Shown piece after piece: positions 24,830-42,400 of a DNA stretch of 64,000 bases. The position numbers were made by a program, and so were the translations under genes. The stretch's first letter is position 1. Every line of letters begins with the position of its first letter. This stretch comes from Diploscapter coronatus. Its lineage: Eukaryota; Nematoda; Chromadorea; Rhabditida; Rhabditidae. The DNA lies in NCBI GenBank assembly GCA_964036155.1, contig OZ038422.1, positions 78,825,201 through 78,889,200 on the forward strand, written 5' to 3'. The notes below the pieces were generated by a model. It made no database searches, was not told where the DNA came from, and saw only the letters and a program-made list of their open reading frames with translations.

Positions 24830-27800
24830 ATGCAGCCCGCCGGCGTGATCCACAGTCAGAACGATCAACAGGCCAGAGAAAAGTGAATTTTCTTTTCCTA
24901 TTTATTGTTGTTATTTTGTATTTTCCAGATTGGCATGCTACGTCTACGAGTACATGCTGTTAAGTGGAGCGACGAAGAGTGCCGAGGCCTTCAAGGAAGA
25001 AGTCATCAATGTCAGTTATTTTTATTGATACGGCACATAAATTACCGGACCTTTTTTTTTATCTATCTAGAAAATTTGAAACATTTTGGACAATTATTAT
25101 TTTTCGAAGGATATCTAAATAATATCAGAAGGCTAAAACATTTTTACAAAAAAGAGCTTATAGGTCAAATGAAGCACATTTCAAACTTTGTGAAAACGAA
25201 AGTAATTTTCAGTCGCACGCGAATGCGAACAATTTCAAGCCGACCGACAAGGGCCAAGGATTTCTGCAGGAATGGTGGACGTAAGATATTTTATTGCCGT
25301 TCCCAGAAATAATCGCTAATCTCCAGGATGTTCTGGGATTTATACTGTGCAGCACCCGAGAGACGGGACATGTCAGATATGGCACCTGCTACTCAGGAAG
25401 CCAAGATGTTCGCCGACAATGTAAACAAATTAAATCATCACTTTAAAAATGCAATTGAGATGTGCTCTAGCTTCCCATTTTGTCTTATTCTTTTTCCTTC
25501 ATATTTTGTAGGAAATCTTGCGGAATTTAAAATAAGATCTTTTTTTATAATCAATATTTGCAGTTCGTCCAGCCATACGCTTCCGGTCCTCAGGCCCCGA
25601 TGATGAACGGCATGCAGCCGGGCGGATTCCACGGCGCGCCACCAGGAATGGGCATGCCTCCAGAGGGAATGATGAGTGGTCAGGCGTTCTATGATTTTTT
25701 GCCCAAAATTTATCAAGATCCTATAGTTCTATCGAATTTTTCTTTGCTAAAACATGCTATACCACAGAGATAGACCATTTTTGACGAAGGTTTCACTTTA
25801 TAGAAAGAGATGTTAATGTGTATGCTCAATGTGCTCAGGATGATTTTTTTCTGAAATTTATTTTAAAAAATCTATTTTCAGGCTTCCCCCCAGCACGTTT
25901 CGCCGCAGCACGTGGTCCCCAACCAGGGATGCCTCCAGGCGGATTCACGATGTTCCCCGACCCTCGAATGGCCAACTCCGCCCCCAGAATGCCGCCCAAC
26001 GCGATGCGCATGCCTCCACAGGGCACTTTCGTGGGAGGCCCTCCACCTGCTGGGATGCGTCCCATGACTCAGCCACAACCAGGTAGGAAGTTTTTACAGT
26101 AAAAGTTTACAAAAATGCGAAGAACCTGTTTTTATGTATGCTTCAAAAATTATTCAAATGCAATTTGAAATTCCATCAATAATTTATGTTTTTTTTTTTG
26201 TAGTTGCTTATAAACCTTGTCGACAATTTTTTAAGCCATTTCTCATCACAACAACTTTAAAATCTTTTTTGTTGTTGTATGAATATATCCGGATAGCCTG
26301 AAAATTATACATGAAAATGCTAAAATTTGAGGAATGCGCTACGGCGGCCCTCCATTCATCGACAGTCCCGGACAGTCGTTCCCTCCTGGGGGGATGATGC
26401 CTAACGGAGGAGTCATGTGCAGTCAGGTAGAAATGAGAAATGAGTGATTTTCTAGGATTCGTAATTTGCAGCCCCAAATTCCGATGTCGTCCCCGGGAAT
26501 GCCTCCCACTGGTCCCGACAACCCGATGGGCGCTCCCTACATGATGAACATGCCCACCAGCTCCTCTGCTATGCCGGTCAGTTGGTCGTTTTTCTTTCTT
26601 TTCTTTTTTTTTTTTTAATATTCCTACTAGCCTGACGACATCGGTTTCGTGAATCTTGAAACGTTTCGAAAGATTTTCAGGTTTTTGGGTATTTGAAACT
26701 GTCCTGTTCTTCCCCTTCTTGGCTTTCTCAATTGAATTAGGAAATACTGTCACTTGCCTACGAGAGCTTCAAACCTTATCTTGAAGTTATTCCAACTCCT
26801 TGACAAATCCACTAAACTGAGTTTCCTTTGATATGTTTCAGGCTCAGGTCAAATATAGATTTTTTCGACTCCGATAATTTTCCTCTTCCTTCAAGTGGAT
26901 AAAATCAAAGATAAGTTCAATTTTCAGTTCGGAATGGGTGACACATCAGTGACGATGGGCAATGGGAATGGGCCGTCTGGGGGAATGGGCGGGCCTGGCT
27001 CGACCGACAACGGCCAAGGCGGAATGGGACAGGGCCCCAATGGGCCTGTCGGGAATGCCCCGGGGTCTGTGAATGGACCCCAAATGGGACAGACCGTCAC
27101 TGGACTCATCAATGGAGAGGACATGAAGGTAGGGTTGAATTTTTCATTATTTCATATGAAATCATTTTTCTCAAAACCGCCGTCTCCGCAATGTGAAAGT
27201 TGAAAGGAATGATCAAATTTAAAAATAACGTTTGGGAATGAAAACGATGAACAACAAATTAGCGAAAACATGAAACGATGATCATGAAATTGCTATATTC
27301 CAGTATTTTATTTTACACTACACCATTACACAGCGAGACGTTAATCACCTTCGAAAATTATTTCGACTTTTATGGAAAGTTTTAAATGTGCCAAATGCTC
27401 ATCGAAAATAATTTGAGCAATCGCCAGCGAGCACTCCCCGCGGCGGAGTGAATGGAGGCACCCCTGCTCCCGGCTCAGTGCAGAGCTCTGGACACGGAGC
27501 CGGACAGCCTCAGTCCGTCAACAACCCCACGATCGGAGGAGCGGGAGATCAGTCCGAAAAACAAGTACGAACGATTTTTTAAAACATATCTGGTGAGGCA
27601 AATAAGGAATACTCATTTGATAGCCAAGATTAACGTTCCGCTTTTATGAAGAGTTGAAATATATTTCAATCAAATAGTATACCAATGAAATTATTCGCTA
27701 AAAGTGAGATTAATTACGTTTAAAATATACCTGACTGAATCTACCGAAAAATTCCAAGGATTGTGTCCTTTATTGCAATTAGGACACGTTATACCAAGAA

Positions 27801-28148
27801 AACGGAGAATTCACTTTTCTTTTCCTCTCTCCATTTTCATGCACTCTCCGTTTTTTTTTTTTTTTAATATGAACGCGTCCTTAAGTTTTTCGGCTGATTT
27901 TTTGAAAAGCACAGAAAAGGCTAAAATTTACTTTATGTGCGTTACAAAACTCATAAGTAAGAAGCATAAATTCCAGAGCAAATTGCTCCGATGTTTTTCA
28001 TTGATAATACGCTGAAAATGTACTATTTTGCTTTCAGGACGACATGAGCGAGATAAGCAAGATCAAGCAGGGCTTGATGGACGACTTCATGAAGGACGAG
28101 GTCTCCACTGGCAATTCCGGCTCGGAAGGAGCTCAGTCCTTCTTCTAA
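24830..28148 (+). CDS. sam-10: SSDP/SSBP-family LDB cofactor, 423 aa
   Basis: Eleven exons in phase: 24830-24882, 24929-25010, 25213-25280, 25327-25420, 25564-25678, 25882-26082, 26332-26426, 26472-26576, 26928-27128, 27418-27564, 28038-28148. Residues 1 to about 80 form the LUFS/LisH module (REKLACYVYEYMLLSGA, then [20 protein letters not shown]), nearly identical to vertebrate SSBP2/3/4. It dimerises and binds LIM-domain-binding protein, stabilising LDB-LIM transcription complexes in the nucleus. The remaining 300 residues are Gly/Pro/Met-rich, typical of the family. C. elegans SAM-10 acts in neurite branching and synapse placement. A TTTTCTAG acceptor at 24816 just before the ATG could be a trans-splice site. 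Exons 7 and 10 follow GAG acceptors (26331, 27417); they are needed to keep the frame. Confidence 0.95.
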
Positions 28149-30417
28149 ACAGCCAAAAGATACGGTAATTCTCCCAATTCAATCAGCAAATTACCGTAAT
28201 CCGACGAATCAGAAATTAGAATATTCCAACGACGAAAGTTTCTTTTGCATAATTTTTCTCTGAAATATTCTTTGAGAGGAACCTTACTATCCCTTTACGC
28301 AAAACTCGAAAATTCAAAAAATCTGAAATCAAAGTAACTTTTTCTTTTTTTATTACGCTGAGCGTTTTCCAAAATACTATGTTGAGCCTCTAGTGAAATT
28401 AACAAAACACTTTATTTTATTAGAGGTTCTCTGATCTAATAATCGGTCAGAACTGTCGATTTTGATGAAACTACAGTCTTCCTCCTGACAATTCCTTTTT
28501 TTTATCGTTCATTTTTTTCAAATTAGACTTTTTTTTTCGAAATGAACGATATTTTCAGTTACATTGCATTTACGACAGTTTCATTCATGCTCTGAAAATT
28601 GTTCGGAGCACTGTGTGTAATTGTGAATCACGGCCTTCGTTTGAGGAATTACGATATGTTGCGAAATGTCGTCAACTCATGAAAACTTGAATCTCCTGAA
28701 ACATGCCACAATTAGATGCTAAAATTCGAAAATTTAAAAGTTTATCTTCAAATACTTTTGAAAGGAAATTAGCAATGTTTTCAATGTTCTGAAATTCCAC
28801 AATTTTTTTTACAATATATCGTAATCCTACAAAAATCGAATAATTCATTTGATGCCTAGAAACCTCCCTTTGCTTTGTGCCGAATTTTTCACCTAATTTT
28901 TGAATTTTTGTTTCACTCGCTTCTCATTTATTCTAATTTCCAAAAATGTTTGTATATAATCAAAAGTAGATGAAAATGGAGAATTTTATAATACCGTAAC
29001 CTCAAACTTTTTTTTCAATAAATTACGGTATTCCTTTTCCGAATTCTATTTATTACCCTATCACGATTTTTTTTTTATAATTTATGCATTTTGTAGAATC
29101 CTAAATGATTTGAAGATGTGTGTGAAACTATGCTCCAATAAGTTTCAATATTCTTGTCGTTTTCTAATCATATTTTTGTCAAAACCATTCAATTATCCCT
29201 AATTATTGTAATTTTTCTGTGTCGTATTTATTCAAAGTTTTATATAATTTTGTGAGCGTTTCTTATATCGGAAATATTTTCTATCCCTAAAGATTGAGCT
29301 TCGATATGAACTCGAGACTTTATTATGCCTTGGCAGATTGAAAATTAGTGGAGTTAAGACTTCCCAGCTAAAGCATAATGAACTAAACAAAATCGTATGA
29401 TGGATATCGTTTGAATTTATGAATATCTGGGGGGATTATGGTGATGGAATTTGAGTTCATTTTATGGTACACCACATATTCTATTCTGTTGTAAACGTTT
29501 CGCGTAAAATAATTGCAGTTCTTCAGTATTCTTTCTCCCTGAAAATGCAAATATTTTTCGCCACATTTTAAGTTCTGACATTTGGACTTTGTGATTTTTC
29601 GTCAACGTTTCTGAAGACTATTCCATACTCTTGTGCAATCGCCCCTAACTATTCTTCGAGCTACCGTAACCCACGAATATGGTGCTTCAAAGTTCTATAT
29701 TTTCCTAAACATGGCTAAAATTGTCTCTATATACAAAAGGTTTTGTTGAATTATGAGAAAGTGAGAAAGAACGGTAGCTGATTTGAAAAAGAAAGACCGC
29801 TGTGCGTTGTTTGTGCGCTTCTTTATTGGTTTTTTTTCCCCTAAAATGTCCCTTTTCTCTACAAAAATCTTCTAACAAAAATTGTATCTCAACCCGATTT
29901 TTATTTTTTTCTCATTGAATTGATGCAGCAACGATTCTTGAATTCGGATTTTTTGTTAAATTTTCAAAAATTTTATTTATCCTTCTCCGTATAACTTATC
30001 AATAGCTAACCGATAATCAATAATCAATATTTTATTGGACTGGAAAGGTAATACAATATCATACTCACTTGAAATACCTATTAGATGATTATTTTCTGCA
30101 CATTCTTTGCGAATCTTTTATTTCGTAATCTCCCATTTTCGATATGTATGTTCAAGATATTGTTAGATAATTTTTTCTTTGAAATTTGATAAAATGTTGC
30201 AATCAGTCTTTTTACAACGAAAATGAGCATGATTTTGTTGGGTGTAATGCACAAGCCCATTTGAAGTACCGTAATCTGTGTCGTCTATGCGATTGATTAT
30301 TTCGCAGCGTCCTGCGTTTACGCGTTCTCATCGCGCCTTTCATATTGAGGCTCAGAACAAGTATTTATTTTCGCTTTACTTTTCGGGATTTTCGATCACT
30401 TGCGCAGTTTTCAGGAG
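28149..30417. other. sam-10 3' region and mac-1 upstream region
   Basis: No exon chain was found. The stretch is AT-rich with several T runs. It holds the 3' UTR of sam-10 on the left. The TACCGTAA string recurs here, as in other spacers and introns of this window (28192, 28993, 29662, 30269). Confidence 0.5.
30405..30413 (+). promoter_or_regulatory. Probable trans-splice acceptor of mac-1
   Basis: GCAGTTTTCAG lies four bases before the chosen ATG, with no in-frame exon that joins upstream. This is the usual layout of a spliced-leader acceptor in nematodes. Confidence 0.5.
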
Positions 30418-35335
<4,918 letters not shown>

Positions 35336-36408
35336 ACGCAACGGATATGTTTCAAGATTGCTACTAATGTGTTGAGAAAATCTATTCGATGTTGTTAGAA
35401 ATCTTTAACATGTTTCATGAATCGAGTTATTGTTGTTGATTTTTGCTGTTTCGTTTGTTGTTTTTCCCTTTCAAATTTTATTATTCTCAAAAATTATTAT
35501 CTTGGCACATATTTTATTTTTTTAACTACAGTGGTTTGAAACCATTGAATATCGATATTCTTCATTTATTGATTTTGCTCATTTATCGATTCTTTCAGTT
35601 TATCATCTGTCAATTGCAGTTTGTTGAATTGGACAACTCACTGCAAATCAGACGGTGGACGGTTAGTTGCAAAGGGGCAAGGACTGGAAAATGTAAGTGG
35701 GGAGAATGCCTGCGCCTCTACCATTCCAATGATAAATAGATATGAAGAGAAGTAGAGTCAGATCTAGAAAGAGCTTGTTACTTTGGATTTTATTGAGAAA
35801 AGCGAGTTTTTTTTAATTTTCTTTTTTGGATATAAGATCTGAAAACATTTGAAATAGACGTCGAATTTTCATCATAATGATCGTAAAATCGATGGTAATA
35901 ACACTCACGCCTCCTTCAACAGAAATTTTTACTAGATTCAGCTTTAAAATCGTCAAACTGCAGTACACTTTAGCTCAAACTTTAAAAATTAAAATTCACG
36001 GCGCCTCTTCTATTTTTACTGATAAAAGATAGAAAGCTTAGAGAGCGTGTTACTCCTTATCAACGCGTCATCAATTTCTACGAATTTTGACTACTCGTTT
36101 TATCGCAAAATTGTCTTTATCAGTAACGTAACAAAGCGAAGGTAGAGAGGAAGTTAGAAATATTGGGCATTTGAGAGAGTGAAGGGAGTCAGACGTTTTC
36201 GGAAAATCTTGCTGACCAATCTAGCAGAGCAACATTGTCTACTTTGATCGGTTATTTTGCGATAGAGGCTTTCAGAATTTAATCTTTTTCTAAGTTTTAT
36301 AACTTGAAACTCCTTCAAGTAAGATCAGGATATTTTTCAGAAGAAGAAAATCGTTGTTTGGAGACGACCTGTGAAGGAAAAGCTGAATTTTGGAAGAAGC
36401 TGAAAACG
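35336..36408. other. mac-1 to imb-2 spacer
   Basis: No coding exon. A motif ATATGTTTCAAG lies just after the mac-1 stop (35345). An acceptor TATTTTTCAG ending at 36340 precedes the imb-2 start by 68 nt and may be its trans-splice site. Confidence 0.5.
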
Positions 36409-39400
36409 ATGGCTGGCAACCAGCAAACTTGGCAGCCTAATCAGCAGGAACTCGAACAGGTCGGGAAATTTTTCTCGTAAAAATGTTATTTAATTTATCG
36501 ATGCCAACCAAACGAAATAAGACTCGCGATTTTTCAACTTTTAAAGCATTTCACGAAACGTATTTTTATATTTTTAGTTGAAACTTCTCTTGTAGGCCTT
36601 TAAGAGGGTCTGTATCAAAATTTCTTAAATTAATTCCTCTTTAAATAAATATCTGAAACGTATTTCAAAATTGTAATCTTTTGAATAGACTCATTTTTAG
36701 GTGCTGGCCCTGTTACATCATTCGCAGTCCCCGGACACGAACGTGCAGAGAGACGTGCAGCAGAGGCTCAACGAGCTGAATGGCAACCAGTCCTTCTGCT
36801 GCTATCTCGTTCACATCCTCTCCGAAATGCCTCATGAAATTGTAAGCTTCAGACAAATTTTAACTAGCAAACTATCTACCATATGCAGTTATAGTTCAAT
36901 AAGCATCTGCAGAATTACTTTGAAAAATGCTTTAAATTCAAATGGTGAAAATGTCATGCGCTCGCTTTTATTGACAGTTCAAATTAGTGGAATATGCTTC
37001 AAAGTACCCACTTTATGAATGGAATTTCTCGGGAACTGATATTTATTTAGATTCAACATATCTTCCAAATTCTCAAAGATGGATTTCAGGAAACGAATCG
37101 CTCCCTGGCAGGACTTATTCTGAAGAACAACATCCGAACGCAGTGGGCCAAGTACCCGCTGGAAGTGAAGAACTTCGTCAAGACGCGCACCATCATGAGC
37201 ATCGCTGATCCGGGTCCTCTGATAAGAGCCACTGTTGGAATTATCAGTCAGTGTTTTTATTTTTTATTTACAGATTATATCATATATTCTATCAACTACT
37301 CTTCTCGATCACTACATATCTTTTATTCAACAAAAAAAATCTGTGGCTTATCTTAATCCATTTTTAATATTATTTATCGTTTGATAGGAAATTTCGTATC
37401 AATTTTCATAACTTCTAGGAAAATATAGCTTCTTTGTAGTAAAAAAATATTTAATCATATTTTAAAGGCATTTTGGTAAAAATCATTTTTCAGTAACGAC
37501 GATTGTGGTGGAAGAGGGCATCGAGGCGTGGCCGGACCTGCTGAACATCCTCAACCAGATGCTCGACCAAGAAAATGCTAACATGCAAGAAGTAAGTCTT
37601 CTCAACCTGTTAGGAAAATACATGACAACGATAACAAGGTATACAAAAAAAATAATAGCGTAGAGTAGGTAGCGAAAATATATCTTGTAATTTTCATTCC
37701 AAATACTATTCCACCATCCTGTTGTATTATATTGTCAAGGTTGCCATTTCCGATGGTGTTCAATTGATTACAGTAATTGTTTTCAGGGAGCCCTCGGTGC
37801 ACTACAGAAGATCTTCGAGGACTCGGGCGATCGACTCGAAAATGAGCGACACATTCAGCCGCTCCTCCCCAAGCTCCTCAAGTATTTCGCTAACCCGAGT
37901 GGCAAAATGAGGTGATTTACGTACCTTCATGGATTAGAGACAATTTTTATGGCTAATTCCATTGAGCCTACAAAACGTCGCGTATTGAATTGATTTCTGA
38001 AAACTTGTATCTAAACAACTTTGAAACATACATTATGTGTTAACAAGTTGTTACTTTTTGATAGAAAGATATTCTTTTAAATTTCGTTTGTTTTTTCCAG
38101 AGGCCTTTCAATGAGCTGCCTGAACAGCATTCTGATGGTGAACAACGACCCCGTGAACGCGATCATCGATGATTTTCTAGCACAGCTGTTCGCAAGAGCC
38201 CACGATCCGGAGGAGGTGGGGGATTTATAAGATTGCTTTTTCGAAATGATTTTTATACGTTTCAAAGGAATTGATATGGGCAAGATAGAATTTGCGTTGA
38301 TACCATTAATTATCTATCAATTTTTTAAAATAGAAAATGTTTCAAATGAATTGAATTTAAATCAGTTTTATACTCGACGTCGTTACCAACTCTCGTCATA
38401 ATCAATCTAAAAATTAGCTTTCAATGTTTCAAAAAAATTGATAAATTGAAGAAATTCAAATAAGTTTTAAATTCCAATTCGCCGGGGTCAACATAATAAA
38501 ATGTTTTGAGGAAGTTCAAAAGCAGTTGTGTCGCTCGTTGACCCTGCTGCTGGACAGCCACATCGAGAAGATGATGCCCAACCTGCCGAATGTCATCGAC
38601 TACATCATCCTCAAGACGCAGGTGGAGTTTAAATTTGCTTATTGCCAGAGAGCGGTAGAGGATCATTCGCTCTTGAACGTATGGCAGTCCATATAAAGAC
38701 GATTTTGAAAACGCTTTTAGAGCAGACTTTTGATTTTTTTGTTCTCCATCTGGATCAAAACAGTGTAGGGCAACGATAATTTTCGTAACGTAGTTTTTAC
38801 AAGAAAAGACTACCCATTATAGCAGCAATTCTCATAGACGATGTTTTGAAACCTTCAAAAATATTCTAAAAGGACGCAATTTGCAGGACCTGAACGAGAA
38901 CATTGCTCTGGAGGCGTGCGAGTTCTGGCTGTCGCTGGCGGATAACAACGAGATCTGCAAGTCCGTGCTCGGTCACTTCCTCGACAAACTCATCCCCGTT
39001 CTCATCAAGTGCATGCGATACTCGGAGACTGATATCATTCTACTCAAGGTATTTCTTCATTTTATCCTTAATCTTTGAATTGTATAGAAGAATGATCGTT
39101 TTGATTATTTATTTTATACTTACTGTTGGAATACATTGACCTAACACCATCATTTTCTCTATTTACATTTAGGTATAAAAATATTTTCGAAACTTATGTA
39201 ATTTGTTTCAGGGAAATATGGACGAAGAAGACGCAATGGTCCCTGATCGAGAAGAAGACATTAAGCCGAGATTCCACAAGAGCAAACACGGAGCTGCGGG
39301 AACCGTCAGTGCGGTATGGTAATTTATGCTAATTTTCAAATTCATCCAAATTTCTTCTTGAAATAAAAGGTTAGCAAATGAAAATGCCAAAATATTTTTA

Positions 39401-42400
39401 AATTGGGTAACGTTTTCTTTCAATGCATGTTCATTTAAAAAAAAATTTATTCTGTACCTATTGCAAATCGGAAATTAGAATATTTATAAGTTTTCAGGAA
39501 ATTTTGAAACTCATTTTTGAAATTCGATGATTTATAAAAGCTGAAATTCCTGATTTTCAGGACGACGAAGACGAAGACCCAGATGGGGACGACGACGACG
39601 GAAGCGGCGAGTGGAATATTCGTGAGTCTCAGATTTTTTGGCTAGACCAGCCTTTTGAAATCATATCTTGAAAATGCGTTTTATTGATTCTAAAAATCTA
39701 TGTTTCGATTGAAAGTCTTTTGAGATATATTCGCTGCTACATTATTTAATGTAATCTCATTCCTTTGGCATAAGTCTAAAACATATCATAGCAAATTATT
39801 ATCAACGAATGGTTTGTTACTCTTCCGAAGTTTATGGCTATTTTTCCAGAAACTGAATTTTCAGGTCGATGCGCAGCGGCTTCCCTCGATGTGCTGGCCT
39901 CGATTTTCGGGAAGGACATGCTGCCTATTCTACTGCCTATTCTCAAGGAAGCTCTTTCCCATCCCGAGTGGGAGGTTTGTCAAAACTCGTTCACCAATAT
40001 CATAATTTCGCACTTTGTCAACTATTTTATACTACTTTCAGGTGAAGGAGTCGGGTATTCTTGCTCTGGGAGCAATCGCAGAAGGCTGCATGGACGGAAT
40101 CACCCCTCACCTGCCCGATCTCGTGCCCTTCCTCATCGGAATGCTGTCTGACAGGAAACCACTTGTTAGGTAAGTCGCTAGATTAAAAAAAAGTGGGTCC
40201 ATTATGCTTTGCGAACTGTGCATCACATGCAGGGACGGGCGGAAATGGGCTTTTAACTTTTCGAAAGCGGGAACGAAGACGAAAATCGCCCAAAAATGAT
40301 CGGAAACGGAAGTTTCCGCTCGTTCCTGATCACAAGTTTTGAGAGGCTAGTGTTACGTTATTTCAATTTCGCTTAATTTCACTTGAAATCGATTTATTAT
40401 TCAGAGAATTTATCACATGTTTCAAGAAGAATTGAATATCCTAAACTTTCATCCACGATGTTTGTTGCGAAACCTTGATTCAGTAGTAAAAAAATAATCT
40501 GATTTCCAGATCGATAACCTGTTGGACTCTGTCGCGCTACTGCACGTGGGTGGTGAGCGATGAACAGGCCAAGGCGAAGTACTTCGTCGCTGTTCTGAGA
40601 GGGGTTCGTTTTGAATTTGAAAAGAATGATTCAAATTTACATGAGATTGTATTCTGTCACTATCGTCAACTTGTTATCAAGATGATATCACATTTAAAAA
40701 TATCGCTAGATTTTGTACATATTCTTTTCCTTACAACTCACTTTCTGAAGTTTTTTCCTTATAAAATCTAAAGAAATATTTTGCAGCTTCTGGAGCGAAT
40801 TCTGGATGGGAACAAGCGAGTGCAGGAGGCCGCCTGTAGTGCGTTCGCGACTTTCGAAGAGGAGGGCGGCGACACTCTCATTGAATATCTGCCCGAAATA
40901 CTCAACACTCTCATGAGGGCCTTCTCCATCTACCAGGTACTTTCGGAAAAAATTCGTTAGAAGTTCTTTCAGCGAAATTCTAAATTTGAATGGTGCATTG
41001 CTTTGTTCAATTGAGTGAAGCTACTGACAATCAAGTAACGCAATTTCGAAGTCCCGAAAAATGCATATTTTGTAAAAAAAAAAAAAAAATATTTGATTTC
41101 CTACCGTTTCTTAAAAACCGAATTCTTTTCATTTTTTAAATTATAATTTCAGGCCAAAAATCTGCTGATTCTGTACGACGCAGTCGGAACTCTGGCGAAT
41201 TCCGTCGGTCACGCTCTCTGTCATCCGGACTACGTTCAGGTAAAATTTGGCTTTTTTTGTTTAAATTGCGAATTCGATTTTTAGGCCCTAATGCCTCCGC
41301 TCATGGAGAAATGGCAGAAGTTGGGCAATGAAGACAAGGTAAATTGAAATGTTCAAAACCAGTTCAATAGGTTTCAAGTTTTTCATAGTTGCAATGCATT
41401 CCTGGTGGATTGATTTATAGAATCTTTTGATTAAATCTTGTAAAATATCTTGCAAATATATTCTTATTCGAATTTTCAGTATTAGAAATGCCTTTTGGAA
41501 TTTATCACCTATTGAGAAAGACTCGTTTTAAAAATTCTTAAAAGTGGCCAGAAAAGGAATATTAATAATGTTAATGTGCGTGTGGACTGTTAGTTACTTA
41601 ATATGTACGGGATTTTCATAGGTAAAAACAAAAGACCAAAGAATAGAGGCGTGATATAGACGAAGACGATTCCGTGCATATTAGCAATGACTTAATTTAT
41701 GAAAACCTGCTCATTTTAGTAATTGCCCCAAGCATATTCTATTTTCAGGAGCTGTTCCCCCTGCTGGAGTGTGTGAGTTCAGTGGCCTCGTCCATGGGTC
41801 TGGCATTCTTCCCCTATTGCGAACCCGTCTATGTTAGGTTGGTAACAAACGTGCTTCTTTAGAGCTGTTTCAAGAAACTGCAAATTCACTCTGAAAAGGC
41901 TATCTGCATTGCAATGAAGTAGAATATAGGAAGAATAGCTTTATGATATGTGTTCAAGAAATTACAAATTTACATCGAAAAACGTCACTATAACATTGTG
42001 ATGCAATAGAAATCTAACAGTCTTAATGATAGAAATGAAAACATTCTTCATATATATTTTAAAATTCTCGTTGAATTCTGTTTATGTTTATCAACTTCAT
42101 TCTTCGTCATATCTACTTAAAAATTTACTTTAATAAATTCCAGATGCGTCGCGATCATTACGAAATCAGTGCAGCAGACCCTGGAATCCACGCAGCGGCC
42201 GAACGAAGTCGAAAAACCCGATGCCGTAATTTTTCAATATAATTTTTTGAAGATAATTTTTGAAATTAAGGATTTCCTGATCGTAGCTTTGGACCTGCTC
42301 TCAGGATTGGCCGAGAGTCTCGGGCAGCACCTCGAGCCACTCGTCCAGAACAGCAACATCATGCAGCTCATGGCCTACTGTGGTGTGGTAAGCAATATTT

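Noticed and set aside
26895..27203. 102-codon Gly-rich + strand frame as a separate gene
   Set aside because: It is sam-10 exon 9 extended into both flanking introns.
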